From positions 1 through 13,648 of the forward strand of contig CAMZGB010000020.1 in NCBI GenBank assembly GCA_947306285.1: a stretch of DNA of 13,648 nucleotides. The letters run 5' to 3'. Of this stretch, positions 6,204 to 13,014 are shown piece after piece. The translations under genes and the position numbers were made by a program. This DNA is from an uncultured Lachnospira sp. GTDB lineage: Bacteria; Bacillota; Clostridia; Lachnospirales; Lachnospiraceae. The notes below the pieces were generated by a model. The model ran no database searches, was not told the origin of the DNA, and saw nothing but the letters and a program-made list of their open reading frames with translations. Each line of letters begins with the position of its first letter. The stretch's first letter is position 1.

Positions 6204-6248
6204 AGGAGGCATGTGCGCCCAAATTTAAGGCGCGCGAGACAAATATGA
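6204..6248 (+). promoter_or_regulatory. trkA leader: strong SD, GC-rich hairpin and possible 11-residue coupled leader peptide
   Basis: A strong AGGAGG (6204-6209) lies 35 bases before the trkA ATG, too far for direct use. A GTG at 6213 opens an 11-codon frame (M-R-P-N-L-R-R-A-R-Q-I) whose TGA at 6246-6248 overlaps the trkA ATG as ATGA, the classic layout for translational coupling. The same bases form a hairpin, GTGCGCC (6213-6219) with GGCGCGC (6229-6235), one G-U pair, which could instead fold the SD towards the trkA start. An ATG at 6211 also opens a five-codon frame, but it sits only one base from the SD. Which reading is used cannot be decided from sequence. Confidence 0.4.
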
Positions 6249-7597
6249 ATATTATTATTGCTGGATGTGGCAACGTAGGTGGTACATTAGCAGAACAACT
6301 AAGTCAAGAAGAACACAGAATTACAGTTATCGATACTGACGCTAAAATCGTGGAAGAAATTTCCGATTCCTTTGACGTGTTCGGTGTATTGGGAACAGGC
6401 TCAAGTATTAACGTGCTAGAGGAAGCAAACATTGATGACTGTGATCTTTTTATTGCTGTCACAGGAAACGACGAGATGAACTTGCTTGCATGTCTAATTG
6501 CAAAGAGCAGGGGCGTCAAAAACCTAATCGCAAGAGTGGGCAACCCAGAGTATGGAAGAGAGATTGGCCTAATCAAGTCAACGCTCGGTCTTACAATGGT
6601 TATCAATCCACACGCTGCATCAGCTCGAGAGATGGCAACGCTTCTTAATTTGCCGCTGGCGCTTAACGTAGATATTTTCCCTAAGAGTAGGGCTGAAATT
6701 ATTTCATATAAATTGACCGAACAAAGTCCACTGAATGATATGACAATGAAAGAGTTCGGCGAAAAGTTCCATTCAGAAATTTTGGTTCCGGTAGTGGAGA
6801 GAAACAACGAAGTTTTGATCCCTGGCGGTGATTTCAAGATGGAAGAGGGCGATATCATTTCGGTACTTGCAAGTATTGATGTGGCTCATGAATTTTTCAA
6901 GAGCCTAGGCTTCTCAGTGAGTGGCGCGTCAAATGCTATGCTTATCGGTGGTGGACGTACAACAGTTTACCTATCAAGAATTTTGATGTCGATGGGCGTT
7001 GAAGTTAAGATTATAGAGCAAGACCCTGCAAGATGTGAAAAGTTAAGTGACATTTTAGATGGAGCAACAATCATCCAAGGCGATGCTACAGATAAGAACC
7101 TTCTAATAGAAGAGGGCATAGAAGATGTGGATGCGTTTATCGCAAACACAAGCTTCGACGAAGAAAACATTATGCTTGCGCTTTACGCAAAAGAAGTTGC
7201 AAAGTGCAAAGTTATCACAAAAATTCACCGCACTTCATTTGATAAGATTATCGATAGCCTAGATATAGGTAGTGTGGTTTATCCTAAATATATTATTGCG
7301 GAGAGAATCTTGAGATTCGTTCGTAGCCAGATGCAAAACGATAGCGGAATTCTTTCACTATATCAGCTTAATGATAATAGAGTGGAAGCTATCGAATTTG
7401 AAATACCTGATGATGCTAAGTTTATCGATAAGCCGCTTAGCGAAATCAAAGTTAAGAAGGGTGTTATTATTGGCTGCGTAACTCACGATAACAAATCAGC
7501 TATCGCAACAGGTTCCACATTTATACACGCCGGAGACAAAATAGTAGTACTAACTACAGAAAAAGGTCTTCACGACGTGCATGACATTGCAAAATAG
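6245..7597 (+). CDS. trkA: Trk potassium uptake regulatory subunit TrkA
   Basis: Peripheral cytosolic gating subunit of the Trk potassium transporter; it forms a ring beneath TrkH and couples nucleotide binding to ion flow. The 450 residues hold the full tandem layout of two RCK units. The first Rossmann motif is GCGNVGG (7-13), with an acidic residue at the end of the second strand (D30 in VIDTD). The second is IGGGRTT (234-240), with E258 in KIIEQD. RCK_C subdomains follow each at about 140-220 and 370-445. Length and duplication fit TrkA rather than the single-unit KtrA. The start is the ATG at 6245; only a weak GAG lies close upstream, and the strong SD at 6204-6209 belongs to a leader element. 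trkH follows after 68 bases in the same direction. Confidence 0.93.
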   Translation: MNIIIAGCGNVGGTLAEQLSQEEHRITVIDTDAKIVEEISDSFDVFGVLGTGSSINVLEEANIDDCDLFIAVTGNDEMNLLACLIAKSRGVKNLIARVGNPEYGREIGLIKSTLGLTMVINPHAASAREMATLLNLPLALNVDIFPKSRAEIISYKLTEQSPLNDMTMKEFGEKFHSEILVPVVERNNEVLIPGGDFKMEEGDIISVLASIDVAHEFFKSLGFSVSGASNAMLIGGGRTTVYLSRILMSMGVEVKIIEQDPARCEKLSDILDGATIIQGDATDKNLLIEEGIEDVDAFIANTSFDEENIMLALYAKEVAKCKVITKIHRTSFDKIIDSLDIGSVVYPKYIIAERILRFVRSQMQNDSGILSLYQLNDNRVEAIEFEIPDDAKFIDKPLSEIKVKKGVIIGCVTHDNKSAIATGSTFIHAGDKIVVLTTEKGLHDVHDIAK

Positions 7598-7637
7598 TTA
7601 CACAAAAAATCTACAATAGTTACATAAAAAATCTATA
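7594..7637 (+). repeat. Two tandem 22-base repeats between trkA and trkH
   Basis: Two adjacent copies of ATAGTTACAYAAAAAATCTA plus two bases occupy 7594-7615 and 7616-7637 and differ at only two positions, both C to T. The first copy contains the trkA stop codon TAG (7595-7597). This looks like a small tandem duplication that lengthened the intergenic spacer. No hairpin or promoter was seen in the unit. Confidence 0.8.
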
Positions 7638-7665
7638 GACATCACATATTTAAACTGGAGATATT

Positions 7666-9237
7666 ATGAATATATCAATGATTAGATATTTACTTGCATA
7701 CGTATTGTGCTTCGAGGGAGCATTTCTAACCCTTCCTGCCATGGTAGGGTTTTATTATGGCGAGACAAAAGATGCGCTAATCTATTTGGGACTAGCAGCA
7801 GTTGTATTTGCTATAGGTATGCTGGGAAAAATCAAGAAGCCAAAGAGCGAAGCATTCTTTGCAAAAGAAGGATTTGTTTCGGTGTCACTTGGCTGGATAT
7901 TGCTTAGTCTTGTGGGAGCAGTCCCATTCGTACTAACAGGAGCAATCCCATATTACTTCAACGCATTGTTTGAGACTATCTCGGGATTCACAACAACCGG
8001 ATCTAGTATCATACATCCAGAAGTCTTAACGGCAAACGCAGCGCGAATAGGCATTGAGGGCAAGGAAGTACTAACAGATGCCATCGTCAAAGGTGCCGGC
8101 AACTTCCACACAATATCACACGCCACATTATTCTGGCGTTCATTCACACACTGGGTAGGTGGAATGGGAGTGCTAGTATTTATTATGGCGATTTTGCCGC
8201 TGGGCGCAAGCTCAAGTATCCATATGATGAAGGCGGAATCTCCAGGCCCTTCAGTTGGCAAGTTTTTGCCGAAGGCGAAGAACACAGCAAAAACACTTTA
8301 TTTAATATATATTGCAATCACATTTATCGAGATGATTGCACTATGCATTGCAGGACTTACACCATTTGAATCATCCACACTTACATTCGGTACAGTGGGT
8401 ACTGGTGGATTTGCATTGCTCGGAACAAGCATCGGCAGTTATTCGACGGCGGTACAAATCATAATCACAGTATTTATGATTGTGTGCTCGCTAAACTTCA
8501 CGATGTATTACTTGCTATTAATTAGAAAACCAAAACTCGTCTTCTTCGACGAAGAACTCAGATGGTACTTCGTCATGTTGATAGCGGCGATAGTGATTCT
8601 AATGATAAACGGAAGAGCGATGTTCAGCGGCTGGGGTGAAGCGTTCCAGCAATCGGCTTTCCAGGTGGCGTCAATGTCGTCCACGACGGGTTATGGAACG
8701 GTGGCAGACTTTAACGCATGGCCTGCTTTGTCGAAGGGAATAATTCTATTCTTGATGGCAATCGGTGCGTGCGCGGGATCTACCGGCGGTGGATTCAAAA
8801 TGTCACGTTTGATTATCGTGTTGAAGTCAGTTAAAAACGAGATTGTAAACATCACACATCCTAGACTTGTTTCAAAGGTAAAAATGAACAAGAAGAGTGT
8901 GGCAAACGACATCATAAAAAGAACAATGGCATACCTAGGTGCGTATGTAGCAATCCTAATTGTGTCAGTGTTGATTATTAGTATAGATGGACACAGCGTT
9001 GCGACAAATCTTTCGGCGGTTATGGCTACACTAAATAACATTGGACCAGGTTTTGACAGCGTGGCAACAGATTTTACATGCTTCGGAACAATTTCAAAGA
9101 TTGTTTTGATGTTTGACATGTTAGTAGGACGTCTTGAGATATTCCCATTGCTTGTATTGTTCTCAAGTATTTTCTCGGGAACAAGACTTCAGGGCAAGAG
9201 GGCGCTTGGAATTAATACGATGAAGAAGAATTTATAA
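7666..9237 (+). CDS. trkH: Trk potassium uptake membrane subunit TrkH
   Basis: Integral membrane, ion-conducting subunit of the Trk system, which works as a dimer with TrkA. The 523 residues exceed most TrkH proteins slightly. All four filter loops are present: FTTTGSS (108-114), FGTVGTGG (241-248), SSTTGYG (338-344) and NNIGPGF (457-463). Loop one precedes LFWRSFTHWVGGMG (155-168), a TrkH/KtrB hallmark. Between filter one and that segment lies roughly 28 extra residues (about 118-150) containing EGKEVLTD, longer than the short loop I know from the family. GSTGGGFK (371-378) is another conserved site. GGAG at 7657-7660 supports the ATG. No ribosome binding problem or frameshift was seen. It should be cotranscribed with trkA across the tandem repeat. 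Confidence 0.93.
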   Translation: MNISMIRYLLAYVLCFEGAFLTLPAMVGFYYGETKDALIYLGLAAVVFAIGMLGKIKKPKSEAFFAKEGFVSVSLGWILLSLVGAVPFVLTGAIPYYFNALFETISGFTTTGSSIIHPEVLTANAARIGIEGKEVLTDAIVKGAGNFHTISHATLFWRSFTHWVGGMGVLVFIMAILPLGASSSIHMMKAESPGPSVGKFLPKAKNTAKTLYLIYIAITFIEMIALCIAGLTPFESSTLTFGTVGTGGFALLGTSIGSYSTAVQIIITVFMIVCSLNFTMYYLLLIRKPKLVFFDEELRWYFVMLIAAIVILMINGRAMFSGWGEAFQQSAFQVASMSSTTGYGTVADFNAWPALSKGIILFLMAIGACAGSTGGGFKMSRLIIVLKSVKNEIVNITHPRLVSKVKMNKKSVANDIIKRTMAYLGAYVAILIVSVLIISIDGHSVATNLSAVMATLNNIGPGFDSVATDFTCFGTISKIVLMFDMLVGRLEIFPLLVLFSSIFSGTRLQGKRALGINTMKKNL

Positions 9238-9244
9238 ATAAGTG

Positions 9245-9275
9245 ATATTTGAAATACAAATATGTGACATATAAT
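9245..9275 (+). promoter_or_regulatory. Hairpin and possible promoter before the phosphopantetheinyl transferase gene
   Basis: ATATTTG (9245-9251) and CAAATAT (9257-9263) form a seven-base inverted repeat around AAATA. The hairpin overlaps a possible promoter: TTGAAA (9249-9254), five of six matches, and TATAAT (9270-9275), a full match. The 15-base spacing is shorter than ideal. If real, the gene has its own start and is not only read through from trkH, and the palindrome would sit over the -35 like an operator. Confidence 0.4.
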
Positions 9276-9296
9276 TTAGGAGAAACGTGAGGAAAG

Positions 9297-9944
9297 ATGG
9301 AAGTATACTATTTTGACATTGAGCCTTTGAGAAACAAAGCGATATTTAATTCGCAGATTGAAAACATAACAGAAGGCAGATTAGAGAGAATTGAAAAAAG
9401 TCAGTCCACAGCTGACAAACTAAGATTGATGGGCTCAGGGCTTTTGATAAACTTTATAAGGACAAAATATTTTGTGGATTCTGATGTGGATATAGATAAA
9501 CATGGAAAACCATATTTTGCAAATTCAGATTTAAAGTTTAATCTATCGCACTCAGGAAGATATGTGGTAGCAGTAGTATCTGACTACGAAGTGGGAATCG
9601 ATATTCAAAAGAAAAAAGCCGATAAACACAGAATAGCAGAGAAGAACTTCTTGCAAGGTGAATGTGAATACATAAATTCAGGAGCAAACGACGAAGAAAG
9701 ACATCAAAGGTTCTGCGAAGTTTGGACATTGAAGGAAGCTTATCTTAAAAATATAGGAATGGGTCTTAGAAAACCACTAAACTCATTTGAAATAGTATTT
9801 AGACCGGAAGGCCCAGTCATCCGAAATCAGACAGAGTATAGATATACACAGTTTAAGATGAATGATAAGTATATTGTTTCGATATGTAGAGATATAAATG
9901 ATGATGGGTTTGAAATAAATGAAGTAACATTAGAAAATGCATAA
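9297..9944 (+). CDS. 4'-phosphopantetheinyl transferase (Sfp type)
   Basis: Cytosolic enzyme that transfers the phosphopantetheine arm from CoA to a serine of acyl or peptidyl carrier proteins. The 215 residues fit the Sfp/AcpT class and are too long for AcpS. Signature motifs are KPYF (71-74), FNLSHSG (81-87) for CoA binding, VGIDIQ (99-104) with the magnesium aspartate D102, and WTLKEAYLKNIGMGL (143-157) with E147 and K151. The N-terminal pseudo-repeat (1-70) is weakly conserved, as usual. A GAGG (9289-9292) lies close to the ATG and a stronger AGGAG at 9278-9282. No carrier protein, PKS or NRPS gene is in the window, so it may serve a distant cluster or act in primary fatty acid synthesis. 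A terminator follows. Confidence 0.9.
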   Translation: MEVYYFDIEPLRNKAIFNSQIENITEGRLERIEKSQSTADKLRLMGSGLLINFIRTKYFVDSDVDIDKHGKPYFANSDLKFNLSHSGRYVVAVVSDYEVGIDIQKKKADKHRIAEKNFLQGECEYINSGANDEERHQRFCEVWTLKEAYLKNIGMGLRKPLNSFEIVFRPEGPVIRNQTEYRYTQFKMNDKYIVSICRDINDDGFEINEVTLENA

Positions 9945-9953
9945 AATAAAAAG

Positions 9954-9985
9954 AATGTGTGACCAAAAGGTCACACATTTTTTAT
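9954..9985 (+). terminator. Bidirectional terminator shared by convergent genes
   Basis: AATGTGTGACC (9954-9964) and GGTCACACATT (9969-9979) pair perfectly over 11 bases around AAAA, followed by a T tract. A-rich sequence before the left arm gives a T tract on the other strand. The stop codon of the minus-strand methyltransferase gene (9982-9984) lies within this T tract, so the terminator immediately ends that gene too. Confidence 0.9.
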
Positions 9986-10854
9986 TCTTTCATCCATCTA
10001 CCACTAGCTCCGCACGGCAATACCAATCCGTTGGAACTAACCGGAAGTCCAATTTCATCAGCTTCAACTTTGCCACCAAACTTTGAACCAACAGCCATAT
10101 TAATCATATAACTAAGTACCGCTGGCTGTAATCCAGTAGTATAGGAATTAACCAAGAAGAACAGAGGATCGTCATTCAGTAACTGTGAGCACTTCTCGAT
10201 AAATGGGAAAATGCTTTCCTCAATCTTCCAAATCTCGCCTTTTGGACCACGTCCATATGATGGTGGATCCATAATGATGGCATCGTATTTGTTTCCACGT
10301 CTAATCTCGCGCTCAACAAACTTTACACAGTCATCAACTAACCACCTTAAAGGTCTATCGGCAAGGCCAGAGGAAGTAGCGTTTTCTTTAGCCCAAGTGA
10401 CCATACCCTTCGACGCGTCCACGTGAGTGACATGTGCGCCTGCATTTAAAGCTGCTAGAGTAGCACCACCTGTATATGCAAATAGGTTCAAAACCTTAAT
10501 CTCATCGCGCTCAGTTTTGGCATTTTTAATAATTTCACTAAACCAGTCCCAATTTACAGCCTGTTCAGGGAATAATCCAGTATGTTTAAAACTAAAAGGC
10601 TTTAGATTGAATACCAAATCACCGTAGTTTATGTTCCAAATCTCTGGCAAATCGTTAAATTCCCATTCGCCCCCACCTTTATTGCTTCTAAAGTAGTGTC
10701 CATTTGGGTTAAACCATCTATAATCTGTCTTTTCAGTGTCCCAAATAACCTGTGGGTCTGGACGCACCAAAAAGAAGTCTCCCCAGCGTTCTAATTTTTC
10801 GCCGGAAGACGTATCTAAAACCTCATAATCTTTCCAATTATTTGCAATCCACAT
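9982..10854 (-). CDS. Class I SAM-dependent methyltransferase, RlmI/RlmK-like
   Basis: Predicted S-adenosylmethionine-dependent methyltransferase of the fold used by 23S rRNA enzymes such as RlmI and the C-terminal part of RlmK. Counting 290 residues from the ATG at 10854, motif I is NLFAYTGGAT (123-132), the ribose-binding acid is D146 in THVDASKGM, and the catalytic-site motif is IIMDPPSYGRG (193-203). It lacks the N-terminal PUA domain of RlmI and instead starts with a 110-residue region containing LERWGDFFLVRPDPQ (21-35) and KHTGLFPEQ (90-98). The RNA target is unproven. A TTG eight codons upstream is in frame but overlaps the predicted -10 box, so I reject it. There is no ribosome binding site, and the mRNA looks nearly leaderless. 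Confidence 0.87.
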   Translation of the reverse strand: MWIANNWKDYEVLDTSSGEKLERWGDFFLVRPDPQVIWDTEKTDYRWFNPNGHYFRSNKGGGEWEFNDLPEIWNINYGDLVFNLKPFSFKHTGLFPEQAVNWDWFSEIIKNAKTERDEIKVLNLFAYTGGATLAALNAGAHVTHVDASKGMVTWAKENATSSGLADRPLRWLVDDCVKFVEREIRRGNKYDAIIMDPPSYGRGPKGEIWKIEESIFPFIEKCSQLLNDDPLFFLVNSYTTGLQPAVLSYMINMAVGSKFGGKVEADEIGLPVSSNGLVLPCGASGRWMKE

Positions 10855-10863
10855 AACAAAAAT

Positions 10864-10893
10864 ATTATACCAAAACAACTATTAATATGCCAT
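10864..10893 (-). promoter_or_regulatory. Predicted promoter of the methyltransferase gene
   Basis: The minus strand reads TGG directly before TATAAT (complement of 10864-10869), a full extended -10. A weak -35, ATGGCA (complement of 10888-10893), lies 18 bases upstream. The ATG at 10854 starts ten bases after the -10 box, so transcription should begin within about three bases of it. Confidence 0.6.
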
Positions 10894-10901
10894 ATTTCAT
10901 A

Positions 10902-10930
10902 TAGAAATATACGCCGTTATATGCTATAAT
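10902..10930 (+). promoter_or_regulatory. Predicted promoter of the surface polysaccharide locus
   Basis: TGC precedes TATAAT (10925-10930), a full extended -10. TAGAAA (10902-10907) matches the -35 at four of six positions with 17-base spacing. Transcription would start near 10937, just before the first arm of the structured leader. It is divergent from the methyltransferase promoter, with the two -10 boxes about 55 bases apart. Confidence 0.65.
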
Positions 10931-10939
10931 TTAACGGAA

Positions 10940-10986
10940 TATGGGTTTCTGCGCCCACAGTCTTTTTGTGCGCAAAAACACCCATA
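10940..10986 (+). ncRNA. Structured leader RNA of the polysaccharide locus
   Basis: An outer stem TATGGGT (10940-10946) with ACCCATA (10980-10986) encloses a second stem: TGCG (10950-10953) pairs with CGCA (10971-10974), and after a CC bulge CACA (10956-10959) pairs with TGTG (10967-10970). This makes a two-tier stem with internal loops directly after the predicted transcription start. No terminator follows, and the ribosome binding site AGGAG lies at 11002-11006. It does not match a riboswitch class that I recognise. It may stabilise the mRNA, bind a ligand or protein, or simply be a 5' stem. Confidence 0.45.
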
Positions 10987-11013
10987 AAACTTTAGAAAAT
11001 TAGGAGAAAAGAA

Positions 11014-11145
11014 ATGGCTAAAAAAACAGCGGTTATACTATCAATCATATGTTTTTTACTACTTGTGGTGTTGGTAGTATTAGAAAAGAAATATCCAGAA
11101 GCTGGTTATGATTTGTTGCATGGACTAGCTGTATTTATGAGGTAG
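11014..11145 (+). CDS. 43-residue single-pass membrane protein at the head of the polysaccharide locus
   Basis: Short frame encoding 43 residues: MAKKTAVILS, a hydrophobic helix at about 6-23, then a charged EKKYPEAGYDLLHGLAVFMR tail. The KK before the helix favours a cytosolic N-terminus and an outside tail. I do not recognise a family. It looks real: AGGAG at 11002-11006 lies seven bases before the ATG, it is the first gene after a good promoter and structured leader, and the ribosome binding site of the LCP gene (GAGG, 11139-11142) sits in its last two codons and the stop, three bases before the next ATG context, suggesting coupled translation. It could be a small partner of the LCP or Wzz protein, or a leader whose translation matters more than its product. 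Confidence 0.65.
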   Translation: MAKKTAVILSIICFLLLVVLVVLEKKYPEAGYDLLHGLAVFMR

Positions 11146-11148
11146 AAA

Positions 11149-12177
11149 ATGAACGAAGGTAAAAAAGGTTTTAAAGAAACTGCAAAACAGCATAAGAGTG
11201 CGATAATCTACCTAAGTATTTTTGCGGTCCTCTGTATCGTAGGAATCCTTGCAATCATATTTATAGGTGAACCTGAAGAGTCATCAAAGAAGCGAAACAG
11301 GACCGATAAAATTGTAAACATTGGTGGAGTCGATTGTATTCCGAAGGCTAATATTGAAACATACCTACTAATCGGTACTGATGTAAAGGGAAAGACAACC
11401 AAGGATATGTCTGAGAATCATGGTCAGGCGGACGTGATAATAGTTCTAGTAATCGATCGTGAGAAAAACACGTATGCACTTCTTCCAATAGACAGAGATA
11501 CAATCTGTGCTGTTGATTCGCTAGACAAGAATGGAAACTTCCTGGCAACGACAGATATTCAGCTTGCTTTAGCGCATGCGGTAGGAGACGGTAAAGAACA
11601 AGCTTGTGAAAATACAATGAAAGCTGTTTCCAACTTGCTACATGATCAATACATAGATGAGTATACTGCACTAAATCAAGATGCAATCAAAGAGCTTAAC
11701 CATCTGGTTGGTGGTGTTACTGTCAAAATAGAAGATGACTTTTCGAAGTCAGATAAAACTTTGAAAAAGGGCAAGACAATCAAACTTAATGACTCACAAG
11801 CAACGCATTATGTTCACGATCGTATGAATGTTGGTGACGGTAGCAACGAATGCAGAATGCGTAGAGCTAACGAGTATATGAAAGGTCTTAAAAAAGTGGT
11901 AGATAAGAAGACGGAAAAAGATCCAAGATTCCCACTTAAGACTTACAGAAAGTTAGACGATTACATGATTACATCAATGTCGGGTAATGATGCAAGCAAA
12001 GTAATTAAAGCAGTTCTTAAGGATAAATATCTAGGAACTTATAAAATAAAGGGTAAGAACAAGATAGATCATTACGGATACAACGCATTTTATCCAAATA
12101 AGAAAAGCTTAAACGAAGTCGTAAGAAAACTCTTCTACGACGAAGTAAAAAAAGACGGGACAAAGAAAAACAAATAA
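11149..12177 (+). CDS. LytR-CpsA-Psr (LCP) family glycopolymer ligase
   Basis: Type II membrane protein of the LCP family. Known members move an undecaprenyl-phosphate-linked polysaccharide or teichoic acid onto peptidoglycan, outside the membrane. The 342 residues have a cytosolic N-terminus, one transmembrane helix (about 18-40), then the LCP domain from about 68. Family motifs are YLLIGTD (72-78), QADVIIVLVID (93-103), LLPIDRDT (111-118) with the phosphate-binding R116, ALNQDAIKELNHLVGGV (174-190) and the arginine-rich HDRMNVGDGSNECRMRRANEY (R225, R236, R238, R239). GAGG at 11139-11142 supports the start. Its place before Wzz and kinase genes matches the cpsA position of Gram-positive capsule loci, so the substrate is probably this locus's own polymer. 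Confidence 0.93.
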   Translation: MNEGKKGFKETAKQHKSAIIYLSIFAVLCIVGILAIIFIGEPEESSKKRNRTDKIVNIGGVDCIPKANIETYLLIGTDVKGKTTKDMSENHGQADVIIVLVIDREKNTYALLPIDRDTICAVDSLDKNGNFLATTDIQLALAHAVGDGKEQACENTMKAVSNLLHDQYIDEYTALNQDAIKELNHLVGGVTVKIEDDFSKSDKTLKKGKTIKLNDSQATHYVHDRMNVGDGSNECRMRRANEYMKGLKKVVDKKTEKDPRFPLKTYRKLDDYMITSMSGNDASKVIKAVLKDKYLGTYKIKGKNKIDHYGYNAFYPNKKSLNEVVRKLFYDEVKKDGTKKNK

Positions 12178-12213
12178 ATCTCAAAAAATAAAAAGAAGAT
12201 AGAGGATAAAACA

Positions 12214-13014
12214 ATGATGGAAAAAGAAAAGAAACAAGAGAACACACAGAATCCTAATGATTTTATTGTGGTATCTGCAGATAGCATTGATGATGACACA
12301 ATAAATCTTGGGAAAATCTTTAGTATGTTACTTGACCATGTGCAGTATATTATACTTTGCTTTTTGGTTGGAGCACTTTTGTTTAGTGCCTATACATACT
12401 TTATGAAGCATCCAACATATCAATCTACTGCGAAATTGTATGCAGTTTCAGCATCAGATGATACAGTAGTTAATTTTGCCGATCTTAATATAGGTGCAGC
12501 ACTTACAAAAGACTACGAAGAACTAATATACAGTTATCCGGTAATGGAGGAGGTTATAGATAAACTTGATTTAGATATGACTGCCGATCAATTAGTTCAA
12601 ATGATAACTATTGAAAATCCTGAGGATACTAGAGTATTAAGAATTACTACAACAAGTAATGATGCAAAGCAAGCGCAGAAGATTACAAACACTTTAGTTG
12701 AGTCATTAAGAACATATTTGCCAAGAGCAATGAGTACAACAAAACCTAACATTGTTCAGAGGGGTAAATTAGAGGAAACGAAGGTTGGGCCAAGTTATTT
12801 GAAGGCATTGTTATTAGGAGGATTCCTATTTGCATTTGTCTATATGGTTATAATAATTATTAGATTCTTACTTGATGATACATTAAAGACTGCAGAAGAT
12901 GTTGAGAATGAGTTTGGATTTGCACCACTTACTGTAATTCCAGAGAATGATATCTTTATAGAAGATGATGAAAAACCAATAACTAAAAAAGGATTACTAA
13001 GGAGGGCAAAATAA
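12214..13014 (+). CDS. Wzz/CpsC-like polysaccharide chain-length and kinase-activating membrane protein
   Basis: Polysaccharide co-polymerase of the Gram-positive CpsC/CapA type. It has two membrane helices at about 43-64 and 198-220 flanking an outside domain, with the Wzz-type TYQSTAKLYAV segment (68-78) just after the first helix. A VGPSYLKALLLGG stretch (191-203) leads into the second helix, where the family has its proline-rich motif. The cytosolic tail (221-266) is the part that activates the partner kinase in known systems. The 266 residues are close to the usual 230-260. ATG-ATG at 12214-12219 gives two possible starts; GAGG at 12202-12205 is eight bases from the first. Its stop overlaps the kinase ATG by one base, so the pair is translationally linked. 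Confidence 0.9.
   Translation: MMEKEKKQENTQNPNDFIVVSADSIDDDTINLGKIFSMLLDHVQYIILCFLVGALLFSAYTYFMKHPTYQSTAKLYAVSASDDTVVNFADLNIGAALTKDYEELIYSYPVMEEVIDKLDLDMTADQLVQMITIENPEDTRVLRITTTSNDAKQAQKITNTLVESLRTYLPRAMSTTKPNIVQRGKLEETKVGPSYLKALLLGGFLFAFVYMVIIIIRFLLDDTLKTAEDVENEFGFAPLTVIPENDIFIEDDEKPITKKGLLRRAK

Noticed and set aside
6178..6244. A ydaO-type cyclic di-AMP riboswitch before trkA, as is common before potassium uptake genes
   Set aside because: The leader is only about 60 bases, far shorter than that riboswitch, and lacks its conserved blocks as I know them.
6304..6858. 184-codon open frame on the minus strand within trkA
   Set aside because: It lies wholly antisense to a strongly supported Rossmann protein and shows low-complexity serine and isoleucine content with no motif.
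8691..9119. 142-codon open frame on the minus strand within trkH
   Set aside because: It is the antisense shadow of the TrkH filter region, without an SD or recognisable domain.
9287..9316. GTG-started nine-codon frame overlapping the phosphopantetheinyl transferase start, after an AGGAG
   Set aside because: It is very short, out of frame and without further support; chance is the simpler explanation.
10431..10440. CATGTGCGCC, identical to 6210-6219 in the trkA leader
   Set aside because: Here it lies inside the methyltransferase coding sequence and encodes conserved residues near the ribose-binding strand, so the match is probably chance.
10855..10878. In-frame TTG start giving a 298-residue methyltransferase
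   Set aside because: The added codons overlap a consensus extended -10 box, have no SD, and add an eight-residue end not expected for the family.
10961..10967. T-rich run in the capsule leader as part of an intrinsic terminator
   Set aside because: The T residues are in the hairpin loop, not after the stem, so it cannot act as a terminator.
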